64,000 nt of DNA from Takakia lepidozioides (taxonomy: Eukaryota; Streptophyta; Takakiopsida; Takakiales; Takakiaceae). Shown one piece after another: positions 46,520-57,739 of this stretch (position 1 is its first letter; every line of letters starts with the position of its first letter). Below the pieces are notes generated by a model, which saw nothing but the letters and a program-made list of their open reading frames with translations, was not told the origin of the DNA and did no database searches. The stretch lies in contig CM060733.1 in the NCBI GenBank assembly GCA_030704615.1, positions 71,486,001 to 71,550,000 of the forward strand, written 5' to 3'. Made by a program: the position numbers and the translations under genes.

Positions 46520-49410
46520 AATCTATGAAGCAAGACATTTGTTTTGTTTTGTTTTGTCACGTTGAGATGTCCCAAACTACGAGGCCCCGGTGCTGGTGCT
46601 TGGTACCGTTGGAAAGCCCTCGACGAGAAGGGGTGCACGGGCTTGGTCTCAGGATTTTTGGACATTCGGGGTGGGAGATGTCGAATTCCAAGTACTTTTG
46701 GTCGCTGGAAATTCACAAAAAATAGCAAAAATGGCAAAGTGGGCATTCTTGGACAATGGTTGGAGCCTCGACGGTAGAGATATCAAGGGAAAGGTCTCCG
46801 GTTCAAATCTGGTCGTAGGCTTTCTGGAAAAAAACTTACTTCGATGACATTGGACATTTGGGCCAATGGCCAAGGCTACCCTAGAGGTTGCATTTGGGCC
46901 TCGACATAGGAGATTGCACTTTGATACATACTTAGATGACATTGGACACTTGGGCCAATGGCAAAGGCTACCCTAGAGGTTGCATTTGGGCCTCGACATA
47001 GGAGACACACTTTGATACACAGGGGATTGCACTTGGACTTAGATGACACTGGACACTTGGGCCAACGGCAAAGGCTACCCTATCAATATATGAAGTGTTT
47101 GTTTTGTTTTGTTTTGTAGCATTGAGATGTCCCAAACCGCGGGGCTCCGGCGCTGGTGCTTGGTACCGTTGGAAAGCCCTCGACGAGGAGGGGTGCACCG
47201 GCTTGGTCTCATGACTTCTGGACCTCTACGTCCAAGTGCAATCCCATATATATATATATATATTATTTTATTTTTCAGAGAGCCTACAACCAGATTTGAA
47301 CCGGAGACCTTTCCCTTGATATCTCTCCCGTCGAGGCTCCAACCATTGTCCAAAGAATGCCCACTTTGCCATTTTTGCTATTTTTTGTGAATTACCAGCG
47401 ACCAAAAGTACTTGGAATTCCACATCTTCCACACCGCAGGACTTGGGCATGTATATGGGAGCTGCACTTGGATACATGAATAGAAGATTGCACTTGGACT
47501 TAGATTTCAATTCTTCACACATGGGCCAACGGCATAGGCTACACTTGAGGTCGCACTTGGGCCTCAACATAGGAGACCCACTTGGATTCATAAGAAATTG
47601 CACTTGGGCTTAGATTTCAATTCTTCACACATGGGCCTTGACATAGGAGATGCTACTTGAATACATAAGGGATTGCACTTGGACTTAGATTTCAATTCTT
47701 AACACATGGGCCAATGGCACAGGCTACCCTAGGCCTAGATCTCCCAAACATGAGGCTCTCTAGATACATAGGGGATTGCACTTGGACTTAGATGACACTG
47801 GAGACTTGGGCCAATGGCATAGGCTACCCTAGTTGATATATGAATCGAGACGTTTGTTTTGTTTTATCACATTGAGATGTCCCAAACCCCGGGGGCCCAT
47901 CATGGGTGCTTGGTACCATTGGAAAGCCCTCGACGAGGAGGGGTGCAGGGGCTTGGTCTCATGATTTTTTGGACCTGCGGCGTGGGAGATGTGGAATTTC
48001 AAGTACTTTGGGTCGCTGGAAATTCAGGAAAAATAGCAAAGTGGGCATTCCTGGCACAACGATCGGAGCCTCGACGGGAGAGATATCAAGGAAAAGGTCT
48101 CCGGTTCAAATCAGGTCGTAGATTCCGTGGAAAAAATGATTAGACTTGAATGACTTAGATGACATTGGACCCTTGGGCCAACGACACAAGCTACTCTGGA
48201 GGTCATACTTGGGCCTAGACATAGGAGACGCACTTGAATGCATAGGAGATTGCACTTGGGCTTACATGACCCTGGACACTTGGGCCACGGCACAGGCTGC
48301 CCTAGTCAATATATGAATTGAGACGTTCGTATTGTTTTGTTTGTTTTGTCACGTTGACATGTCCCAAACCGCAAGGCCCCAGCGCTGATGCTTGGTACCG
48401 TTGGAAAGCCCTCGAGGAGGAGGGGTGCACGGGCTTGGTCTCGTGATTTTTGGACCTGCAGTGTGGGAGATCATGTGGAATTTCAAGTACTTTGGGTCGT
48501 CGGAAATTTGGGAAAAATAGCAAAGTGGGCATTCCTGGGACAATGGTTGGAGCCTTGACAGGAGAGATATCAAGGGAAAGGTCTCCGGTTCAAATTTAGT
48601 CGTAGGCTTTGTGGAAAAAAAATAATGAGAAATGGTATTTTTGGTCGCTAGACAATGATTGGAGCCTCGACATGCGAGATATCAAGGGAAAGGTCTCCGG
48701 TTCAAATCTGGTCGTAGGCTCTGTGGAAAAAAAAATGAATAGACTTAGATGACTTAGATGACATTGGACACTTGGGCCAACGGCACAGGCGACCCTAGTC
48801 AATATATGAAGGGAGACGTTTGTTTATTTGTTTGTTTTGTTTTGTGGCGTCGTTGAGATCTCCCAAACGGCGGGGCCCAGCCCTAGTGCTTGGTGCCGTT
48901 GGAAAGCCCTCGATGAGGACGGGTGCACCAGCTTGGTCTCATAATTTTTGGACCCGCGGTGTGGGAGATGTGGAATTTCAAGTACTTTGGGTCGCCAGAA
49001 ATTCGCGAAAAATAGCAAAGTGGGCTTTCTTGGAGCAGTGATTGGCCCTTCATGCGGGAGATTTGGAATTTCAAGTACTTTTGGTCGCTGGAAATTCGTG
49101 AAAAATAGCAAAGTGAATATTTCAATATATAAAACCTCGACAACAAAAATAGCAAAATGGGCATTGTTGGAACAATGACAATGAGATCTCCCAAACTGCA
49201 GGGTCTCTTGATGCACGGGGGATTACACTTGGGCCTCCATATGGGAGAAGCACTTGGATACATAGGAGATTGCACATGGGCTTAGATTTCAATTTTTCGC
49301 ACATGGGCCTTAACATAGGAGACACATTTGGATACATAGGGGATTGCACTTGGGCTTACATTTTTATTCTTAACACATGGGCCAATGGCACAGGCTACCC
49401 TAGGCCTAGA
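46520..49410. repeat. Interspersed repeat cluster (GGAAAGCCCTCGA family), about 5-6 copies
   Basis: A unit of about 280 bp recurs. It opens with TTTGTTTTGTTTTGT and GAGATGTCCCAAAC, then TGCTTGGTACCGTTGGAAAG and CCCTCGA (about 46610, 47170, 47920, 48403, 48900), TTTTTGGAC, GTGGGAGATGTGGAATTTCA, TCGCTGGAAATTC, AATAGCAAAGTGGGCATTC, and a tail GGTCTCCGGTTCAAATCTGG (46793, 48096, 48578, 48695; inverted near 47290). A-runs often follow the tail. Between units lies a second, shorter repeat (ACTTGGGCCTCGACATAGGA, GGGCCAACGGCACAGGCTAC). The segment 47270-47430 is inverted relative to 46670-46830. No protein is encoded. Confidence 0.8.
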
Positions 49411-49570
49411 AGTGTGTAAACTCTAGTCGAGGTTATAAGATGGGTTTACACGGCGTGAAGTATAATTCCATTTGGTGCAAGAGTGAAGTGTTGGGAACTT
49501 GGTCTCAAATTTTGACCAAGTCCAAATTTGGCTAAGTTTAAAATGGACTAAGATGAGTTACACAATACAA
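49411..49570. repeat. Interspersed repeat, second copy of the 26-kb family
   Basis: TTGGTCTCAAATTTTGACCA, then GACTAAG.TGAGTTACA, corresponds to 26080-26130 (TTGGTCTCGAAATTTGACTA, GACTAAACAGGGTTACA). The GTGTAA..CTCTAGTCGAGGTTA stretch before it matches the TAACTC/GGGGTTACA units there. Confidence 0.55.
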
Positions 49571-49864
49571 GGGGTGACACAAACCATAGAAGCCAAGGGT
49601 GACATTGCTTCCCATCAAGAATTAAGCTTTCCACCTCATCGCCTCCATTTACCATCACCTTACTAAAAGGCTACTCATCACTATCTAACAAACTCTCACA
49701 TTCTAAAGTATTTAACAGTGAATCTGCAGTAAGACAAAGCGAGAGAGATTTAACAGTTGGAACATGCCAGAGGAGCCTACGCTGCTTAAATCAGGCAAAA
49801 ATACTATTAGATCATATGCATACGCTTTATTTGTACATTGTTTCTATTTTGTTTTATTTTAAAT

Positions 49865-51800
49865 AATAGGGCCTTCACCTTCGGAAAGAAGCTAAGCTTG
49901 GAGATGGGCGTTCTGGGAAGCTAAAGGATTCGCGGCAGATCTCCCACCTATGGGGTAGTACCCCTCAATCGCTCCAGCAGGCCTTGGGTTCCTGCAGGGT
50001 CATTCAGGCATTACTCACATCCTTCAATCTGTCCCAAACTCGTGGAGAGACATTCTCAGGCTTGGGGTGGCAACTCCCTCTCATCACCAGTGGGTGACTG
50101 CCCCCTCTCATAGCTTTCAGATTCTGTACATCACAGATGTGCCCCTCCCACTCCTTTATGGCTTTGCTTTTCTAGCTGATTCGTTTTCGGGGAGCCTTGT
50201 CACTTCTCTCCTCTCAGGCAGTCACCATCCAGGCAAGGATGGCGCCACTACCCCCCCGCATTTGCCACTCGTCCTCCAAATCAAAGGAATTCAGCCCTTC
50301 CCTCCCAGCTCACGGGCAACCAATCCTTCCTTGGCTTACGAGAATATCTTCGTCTGGATAGGGGAGAAACCAGTTGGTGAGCTGCAACTTGATCCTACAG
50401 AATGGCAGTGGAACTTCCAAGGATCCCTGAATCATTCTTTTTTCGAGTATTATGTTAAAAAAAACTTACAGAGTTTTCTGCAACCTGAACCCCTAATTAT
50501 ATTTAAAAAATGGAATGACAAGTGGGGTCATGTCTTCTACAAGGAGGAGAACTGGAAATGCATCTGGGGCCTTATTTGGGAGAAGGTAAAACCGTCTAAA
50601 CTCAGTGCATTTCTTTGGCAGATTGCCAATAGAGTCCTTAAGGTGGGCCAATTCCTAGATTTCCAAGGACCTATTCTCTGCACTTCTTGCGTGCGGCCAA
50701 CATTATTGAGTCTTTGGAGCACTGTTTTTATTTATTTATTTACTTATTTACAATGTAATTAATGCCCTTGGCCATTTGGCCCTTGGTTTTGGAATTCTAT
50801 AGTGCCTGGGAATACATCACTCTTAACCCTGTACTTGTTCTGCTGCTGAGACAACCAGCATGTAGCCCAGCGGTAATGGGCACATACCACGTTGATGTGG
50901 TTGTGGGTTCAAACCACGGTCTGCTGTGTCCTGACGATGTCCACCTTTCAAGTGGAAGGCAGTAGCCCTTGTGGTGAAGTGACACCATAAGTTACGCTCC
51001 CTTTGGGAGGCGTCATACTTTTTTTGCTGCTGAACTACAATCAAGCCAATAAATCTAGGGCTCTTACCTGCCCAGTGTTTGAGGCTCTCCGCTCTGCTTA
51101 TACTCTCTGGCAAATTTGGAAAGCACGTTGCAGCTGGGCCTTGAAAAATGAAAACACCTCCCGGACTGAGATTCTTCTTCAATGATCTTACCATAGCTGC
51201 TAAACTTGCTTGGGCAAAATTGGGTGCAAAGTATGATAGGCACCTAGAACGTGGGCTTGGCCTCCTTGCCTCCTTTATGGCTTCTTGGGGATATAGGAGA
51301 CTCATCTGCTCATGCAACGGTGCGGACTCCTCATGCTCATGGCCAGGGGCCATTTACCCCATTGTGGCAACAACGACGAATACCCATCTTCGGCCTCCCC
51401 TTACTTTGACAGATCTGATATCAATTGGAAGCATGTTAGGACTGTAGTTAAATCTAAATTACTATTCCATACATGAACTATGTAATTATCCCTTGTGGAT
51501 TCTGGTCTGGCCGCTCTCTGCTTAGTCTTGCACGTTCCCCCTGGTCTAGGGTTCATAGAGGGCCAACCCCTCTCTAGTTGACTATTCATCTTCTTCGAGG
51601 ACGACTGCCTCCCTTCATGTTTATCCGAAGGTCTATTGCTTCATGCCCACTGTAGTTCTCCCGATATCTCCTACACTTTCTCCGTGTGTTCAGGCCTCAT
51701 GGCAGCCTCCGGGCTTGTAAGGGTTTAATTTTTTCCCTTCTAATAATCTTCAATGAAATTCTGAGGGCCACCGCCCTGTTATTAAAAAAGAAAAGAAAAG
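49865..51800 (+). mobile_element. 5'-truncated LINE (non-LTR retrotransposon), zf-RVT end
   Basis: The plus strand encodes the C-terminal part of a plant LINE ORF2. After reverse-transcriptase tail sequence (ILRLGVATPSHHQW, LYGFAFLADSF) comes the zinc-binding RVT domain: FYKEENWKCIWGLIWEKV, KPSKLSAFLWQIANRVLK and CTSC near 50690, then ESLEHCF in a shifted frame, CPLAIWPLVLEFYSAWE, and after a SINE insertion FEALRSAYTLWQIWKAR. The ORF ends near 51183. A 3' UTR runs to an A-rich tail (AAAAAAGAAAAGAAAAG, about 51785-51800) preceded by GAAATTCTGAGGGCCACCGC, as usual for these elements. The catalytic reverse transcriptase core and endonuclease are missing, so the element is 5' truncated and dead. 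Confidence 0.85.
50850..51024 (+). mobile_element. tRNA-derived SINE inserted in the LINE
   Basis: The body begins near GACAACCAGCATGTAGCCC and has an A-box-like AGCGGTAATGGGC and a B-box-like GGGTTCAAACC at tRNA-like spacing, then an unrelated 3' part ending in a T tract. TGCTGCTGA at 50841-50849 is repeated at 51025-51033 as a 9-bp target duplication. When the SINE and one copy of the duplication are removed, the LINE frame reads through without a break (PVLVLLLNYNQANKSRAL), which proves the insertion. Confidence 0.88.
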
Positions 51801-52030
51801 GGCCCACCCCCGAAAGGGGGTGATAGCCGCAAGGCGAAGTGGCTCCTAGTTACACCGGATTCGGCCGGAGTCTTCTCTAATGTTTTTTTGCATGAAATAT
51901 ATTTCCAATCAAAAGCAAAAAAAAAAAATCTTTTTTGGTTAAAGGGGAGGTAGCCCTTGGAACATTGCTATTAAAAGTCGTCACTAACAGTGCGGAGCAA
52001 CGCGTAACCCTCATACTTAAGAATCTAGAA
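51801..52030. other. Short stretch after LINE
   Basis: A GC-rich start (GGGCCCACCCCCGAAAGGGG) gives way to A/T-rich sequence with an A9 run. No gene was seen. Confidence 0.3.
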
Positions 52031-52175
52031 GGGTGTCATGCAGTGGTGAGTAGCATGTTGGTAAGATGATTACACGCGGTGAGGTTTCAGGTTTGATTCT
52101 TGATGGGAGGCTATTGTAGTGTAACCTGAGGTATTGGCACCCCAATTGGTGTAACCCCTTGTAACCCTGGAGTAG
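52031..52175 (+). mobile_element. Second tRNA-derived SINE-like sequence
   Basis: GTGGTGAGTAGCATGTTGGT at about 52043 resembles a tRNA A-box region, and GGTTTCAGGTTTGATTCTTG about 40 bases later resembles a B-box (GGTTTGATTC). The order and spacing are those of plant tRNA-derived SINEs, followed by GGGAGGCTATTGTAGTGTAA. No A-tail or target duplication could be fixed. Confidence 0.6.
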
Positions 52176-52180
52176 TCTAT

Positions 52181-52310
52181 AAGCTAGGTCAGTACGGTAG
52201 CGGCCGCTTCATAGTTTTATAAAAAGAAAATAAAGTGACCGCATAATTGACGGTCATTTTTTTCAAAATTTAAAAAATATTAAGCGACTGCCATACTGGC
52301 GGTCGTTTGT
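52181..52310. repeat. Direct repeat A (partner at 52832-52962), with hairpin units
   Basis: Starts AAGCTAGGTCAGTACGGTAG and CGGCCGCTTC, then AGTTTTATAAAAAGAAAATA and hairpin halves GTGACCGC..ACGGTC and GCGACTGCC..GGCGGTCG. The first 85 bases are almost identical in the partner copy. About 520 bp separate the two, including the AT-rich repeat shared with 26.4 kb. Confidence 0.8.
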
Positions 52311-52831
52311 ATTTTTAATTTCATAAATATAAAGCCATATTGGTGGTCATTTGTATTATTAAATTCATAAATATAAATTGGCGGTTGATTTTTTTCTCAT
52401 TTTAAAAATTTGAAGCGACGGTCATATTGGCGGTCGTTTGATTTATATTTTTAAAAATACGAAGGGAAGATTGGAGGTCTCATTGTCAGAATCAGATAGG
52501 GCGATTCAAAACACATCTACATCATAGCATATGATTAGCAAAAATCCGCAATCATAGACATTCTAAATCCAATTATTTACTTAAAATTTATTTAAATTCG
52601 GATTAATTCAAAATTGGTTCAAGGGTGAGTGCATCGTTGGGGAGGCAAATGTTTTTTGGACTTTAAATAATACAATTTAGACATTGTTTCCACGTATTTG
52701 GACATTTTGGTGTTTTTCACAATTTTCGAGCAATTAGGCACTTCTTAGGAAAATTTTCCAAGCTTTAGGCACATTTTTCAAAGATCTTCCAAATTTAATT
52801 AGGCACTTGATTTTGAATTAACTATTGCCTA

Positions 52832-52962
52832 ATAAGCTAGGTCAGTACGGTAGCGGCCGCTTCATAGTTTTATAAAAAGAAAATAAAGTGACCGCACAAT
52901 TGACGGTCGTTTTTTTTTTTAAATTTTTAAAATATTAAGTGACCGCCATAATGGAGGTTGCA
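52832..52962. repeat. Direct repeat B (partner of 52181-52310)
   Basis: Near-identical to repeat A over TAAGCTAGGTCAGTACGGTA, GCGGCCGCTTCATAG and AAAGAAAATAAAGTGACCGC, with a longer T run and a GTGACCGCCATAATGGAGGT hairpin at the end. Confidence 0.8.
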
Positions 52963-53650
52963 AAGATATAGGGGTCACGTTCACCAGGCAGTTTGCAGTG
53001 CTACACCAGCCTCCTGCTGCCCAACAGAGTTGGAAATATGCTCCAAATTGAAAGTGGGCTTGTTGTACCCATTGAACTTCATGATATCAAAGATGTCATC
53101 GACAATTTTCGGAAGGCTTTCCTTGTATCTACTATCTTCAAATACGGCAAGACAAGAATCTCCTCATAAATATAACATAATTCGTTGAGAGTCACACTCA
53201 TCGCAAAACGCAATGTGCGTTTGTATCGTCCACGTCCACTTTCCACATACTCGTAATTCACATAATACAGCTCCTAAGCCTCTCCAGGAAAGCCAAAGCC
53301 AAAAATATAGGGGTCATGTTCCCTAGGCCTACTCGCATAAATATAACATAATTTGTTGAGAGCCACACTCATCGCAAAATGATGGCGGCCGTCATCATCT
53401 CCAACAGCACCATGGCTCCAGTGACCATCGCCTCTTGGTTTGCATGAAGATCCCATGTCCACTGGGTTCAAAGTAAGGGTAACTTGTAAACATCCTTGGC
53501 CAATGCATTTTCAGGAACCACAATTTTGATAAGAAGATCCACTTTCGCAGAACAGAATCTAGATGACCCCACCATCTGGGCTTCCACCTTTTAGCTGTCG
53601 AGGTGCTGGCACATTTCAGGAACTCCGCGCACCAACATAAATGTGTCATG
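52963..53650 (-). pseudogene. Unassigned coding remnant with internal duplication
   Basis: The minus strand shows short protein-like blocks in different frames: ENALAKDVYKL, HFAMSVALNKLCYIYASR, then FAMSVTLNELCYIYEEIL and FRKLSMTSLIS. The duplicated FAMSV.LN.LCYIY peptide corresponds to a DNA direct repeat (ATAAATATAACATAATT, GTTGAGAG..CACACTCATCGC) at about 53165-53211 and 53334-53379. I do not recognise the protein. It lies between hairpin-repeat blocks and may be a captured, broken gene fragment. Confidence 0.35.
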
Positions 53651-53794
53651 TGCCTGTTTTAGCCCCTACAAAGCGAAATCATCGGATGTTGTGCTTCTCT
53701 CTACCATCCTACCTGAGCATGTGCGCGTCGGTCGGTTCCACGGCCAAAGCTGGTTGTGTTGATTGTTCCTCCAGAAACCTCCACGCACGTTTAG

Positions 53795-54497
53795 ATGTGA
53801 CGGCCGACGTCCGACGTGACGTGTTGTGTTGTGTTGTGTTGTGAAGTCATTCTACTTATAACCAGGCTGGGTGGACGAAACAACCAATGAGGAACTATCA
53901 CAGAAGAACACCATCCTTCCACCCATGTATATTTGGTGCCGAAAGGATGACTAGGGGCCTGCCGCAATAAGCTAGGCTGCCAGCTTCCACCAGCTCAGTC
54001 CAACATTTAAATGTGAAGCCAAATCTTGCACCAAAGAGCCAAGGCTTTCAATTTACGTTTGGACGTGACGTCCGACGTCCGACGTTTGGTTTGGTTATAG
54101 GAAAATGGATGAATTGTTGGAGTTTACAAATCTCTCACTTTTCTGCTTTCGGACGCCTTACCACTTCGAGCATGAGGCCGGCTTGCTCAAGGTGGAGGTG
54201 GGTTCCAAAGGCCGGAAAGTTATGAGATATTTGATATTCTCAGTATTTGATGTCATTCACAGATAGCCTCCACTTGAGAAATAGAGAAAGAGACGGAGGT
54301 CTACTTAGCCTTCTTGTACTTACAAATGAACTTCTATTTATGGGCATTATGAATGATGGGGCCAATGTAACCAAGACGACATTTGCAGTTTATGAGACAC
54401 GCAACGCATTCTATTTATAACCAGGCTGGGTGGACGAAACGACCAATGAGGAACTATCACAGAAGAACACCATCCCTCCACCCCTGTATATTTGGGC
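53795..54497. repeat. 80-bp direct repeat pair with ACGT-rich blocks
   Basis: AACCAGGCTGGGTGGACGAA and the next 60 bases occur at 53858-53937 and again at 54418-54497 with few differences. The ACGT-rich phrase (GACGTCCGACGTGACGTG type) precedes the first copy at 53805-53823 and lies between the copies at 54062-54085. The same ACGT-rich phrase borders the palindrome centre at 43.5 and 43.9 kb. Confidence 0.7.
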
Positions 54498-54569
54498 AGG
54501 AAACACTTGGGCAAGAAAGTAATTGAGCATGTTGAAACATTGTGTAATGATTTGCCTAGCCTTGCTGGC

Positions 54570-56250
54570 TGCCCACATCGAAGGCAGGAAGCGCTTCAAA
54601 TCCCCCACCAACAGCACCAACACACGTTGTAGAGGCTATGGAATCGCGAGGGAGAAAGTAGCCAATCCTGGATTTTTCTCCTTTACCCGAACTCTGACCG
54701 CCTCCAATTGCTTCAGACACAACTCGGCGAGGCATCATAGTCGTTGCACTCTGGTCGCTTTATTTTATTTTATTTCAAAAACTCCTGCAATGGCGAGAAT
54801 ATGACTTGAGGATGTGCGCATCAAACGGCTTGTTCCTCGGTTGGAGGGCGCTCATTTAAAAAAATAAAAAAAGTGACAGCACAAACGACGGTCGCTTCTT
54901 TTTTTAATTTCAAAAACTCTTGCAATGTGGGAATATGGCCTGAGCATGCGCGTCGTGGTCGGAGGTCGATTTTTTTTAAAATATAAAGAAAATAACAAAT
55001 ATTATCTATTTTTTAATTAATAAAAATAAAATAAAATGACCGCACAATTGACGGTCGATTCTTTTTTTAATTAAAAAAACTCATCCAATGTTGAGAATAT
55101 GGCCTGAGCGTACCGCGTCAATCCGTTGGACACCGCGCCTTTCAAAAATGAAAATAAATTGAAAATAAGATAAATATTTTGTTTTTTAAATAATAAATAA
55201 ATAAACTGAGCGCCCAATCGACGGTCGTATAAAAAAATAAAGTGACGGCACAATTGACGGTCGCTTCTTTTTTTAATTTCAAAAACTCATGCAATGCTGA
55301 GAATAGGCCTGAGCATAGCACGTCGATCGGTTGGACATCGCTCCTTTCAAAAATAGAATGAAAATAAAAATTAAATGTATTTTTTTAATAAAAAGAAAAT
55401 AAAGTGACCGCCCAATTGACGGGTGCTTCTTTTTCTAATTTAAAAAACTCTGGAAATGTGAGAATATGGCCTGAGCATGTGCGCTTTGTCGGTCGGAGGT
55501 CGATTCTTTTAAAAATAAAATAAAATAAAAATAAAAATATTTTTTTATAAAAAGAAAATGTGACTGCACAAATGACAGTCGTTTTTCTTAAATTTTAAAA
55601 ACTCTTGCAATGTGAGAATATGGCCTAAGCATGTGCGTGTTGTGGTCGGAGGTCGATTTTTTTTTAAATAAAATAAAATAAAATAAAAAATAACGTACGC
55701 ACAATTGACGTCGCTTCTTTTTTTAATTTCAAAAACTCATGCAATGGTGAGAATATGGCCTGAGCGTAGCGCCTTGATTGGACGTCGCTCCTTTCAAAAA
55801 CGAAAATAAAATGAAAATAAGATAAATATTCTATTTTTGTATAAAAAATAAATAAAGTGACCGCACAATTGCCGGTTGTTTCTTTTTTTAATTTCAAGAA
55901 CTCATGCAATGCTGGGAATATGGCCTGAGCGTAGCGCGTCGATCGGTTGGACGTCGCTCTTTTCAAAAATGAAAATAAAATGAAAATAAGATAAATATTT
56001 TGTTTTTTTATAAAAGGAAAATATATCGACCGCCCAATTGACGGTCGCTTCTTCTTCTAATTTCAAAAACTCCTGCAATGTGAGAATATGGCATGAGCGC
56101 GCGTCGTGGTCGGAGGTCGATTCCTTTTTTAAAAAACAAAAAAATGGTCATATCCAAATGTACGTCACGTCGGACGTCACGTGTTGTTAGTGGAGGATTT
56201 GAAGCGCTTCCTGCCTTCGATATGGGCAGCGATCGTTCAAAACTTATCTG
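54570..56250. repeat. Inverted repeat enclosing a 165-bp hairpin-type array (about 8 copies)
   Basis: Short arms carry CGAAGGCAGGAAGCGCTTCA at about 54580 and its reverse complement TGAAGCGCTTCCTGCCTTCG at about 56199. Between them a unit of about 165 bp repeats, each with GTGACCGC..ATTGACGGTCG (near 54865, 55035, 55241, 55400, 55556, 55690, 55857, 56022), TTTTTTTAATTTCAAAAACT, and GAGAATATGGCCTGAGC. Units carry one weak hairpin each, less regular than in the 42-45 kb arrays. No coding sequence. Confidence 0.75.
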
Positions 56251-56990
56251 TACACATAGTTGCATTTCACTTCTCAGTGCTACGACAACTCTATCCAGAT
56301 GACATGAAGGTGATATCTCTATTTTCGGGGATTGGGGGGTACTAGAGATAACCTTCCACATATTAGTGCTTGACGAGGCCACGGAGGACACACCACACTC
56401 ATAGGAATCTGTTGTTTACTCTTGAGCGAGTCAATGCACAGAGCTGTTTTTTTGTAGAGATAGAAAACATGCTACCATCTTAACAACACCACAGACGTTC
56501 CTGAGTGCAATGACGAAGACAGAACGAAACTCTCCTGAAACAGATGAAATCCATCAAAAGTCCTCCATTGAATTAACATTGTACCATTTTAAATAGTTGT
56601 CATTCCGGACGTGATGTGGCGCGGACACGTCTGCGTTACCTCGGACGTTACATCGAGATGTGCGTCACGTTTGGACGTCACGTGCTGTTGGTGGAGGATT
56701 TGAACGTCCAGACGTGACGTCCAAATGTAACGACTGCAATTATTGGCTATCATGACGTAGCCTCCCTGGGACGGAGAGATTTATTCAACCTTGTTATAAA
56801 TTACAATGGGTTCAATTTCATTGTTGGGGGTAGTCATTGTAATAATCTGTTCGGAAACAACCTCTCCGGGAACAACCAACAATAGCCCATCGAGCCGACA
56901 CCTATTGTTCATCGAAAGTCCTGATCCATTCAAGTAACATTATACCATTTTACTAAGTTGTCATTTCAGACGTGACGTGGACGTGACGTG
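56251..56990. other. Stretch with two ACGT-rich borders
   Basis: TTGTCATTCCGGACGTGATG at about 56595 and TTGTCATTTCAGACGTGACG at about 56957 resemble the palindrome inner border (TTATCATTCCTGACGTGACG). Around 56640-56735 CACGTTTGGACGTCACGTG and GACGTGACGTCCAAATG form further symmetry. No gene motif was recognised. Confidence 0.5.
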
Positions 56991-57560
56991 ACGGTCGCTC
57001 TCATATTTTTTATAAAAAGAAAATAAAGTGACCGCCCATTGACGGTCGTTATTTTTTTTGAATTTCAAAAATATTAAGCGACCGCCAGCTTATATTTTTA
57101 ATGTCATATTGCTCGTTTTCTATTTTAAAAATATGAAGTAACCGCCATATTTGCGGTCGTGTCATATTTGTTTTAAAAATAAATAAAACGACCGTCCATT
57201 GACGGTCGCTAATTTTTTGAATTTAAAAAATATTAAGCGACCGGCAGCTTGTATTTTTAATGTCATATTGCTCGTTTTCTATTTTTAAAAATATGAAGTG
57301 ACCGCCATATTTGTGGTCGCGTCATATTTTTTAAAAAAGAAAATAAAGCGACCGCCCTTTGACGATCGCTGCTTTCTTTTATTTAAAAAAATGAAGGGGG
57401 CGCCAATTGGCGGTCGCTTATTTTTTATTTTTAAAAATATAAAACGACCGCCATATTTACGGCGTCGTCATATTATTAAAAATAGAAATTAAATCGACGC
57501 CACTTGGTGGTTGCTGTTTTTTGTTAATTTAAGAAATGAAGCGACCGCTTCTTTTTGTTA
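56991..57560. repeat. Hairpin-type array, third block
   Basis: A unit of about 175 bp repeats 2-3 times with GACCGCC or GACCGTC half-sites facing GGCGGTC or GACGGTC (near 57030, 57080, 57140, 57190, 57240, 57300, 57350, 57400). Spacers share GTCATATTGCTCGTTTTCTA. Confidence 0.75.
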
Positions 57561-57739
57561 TTTTATTTTCTGTGGAATTCTCGGGGTTTTTTTTTTTGTT
57601 TTGGTTGCACAATACCTAAGTTCTTGGACTAGAGACTACGTGAACATTCATAGTCTGGGCTCCGTCGTTGAGCACATACTATACAATAATTTTATATTCC
57701 AGAAAGAACCAATTTATTTTTTTCCATGAACTTATTGAC

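Noticed and set aside
48658-48727. Functional tRNA gene
   Set aside because: Acceptor and T-arm pair, but the distance between them is too short for D and anticodon arms, and the sequence is a repeat with an A run.
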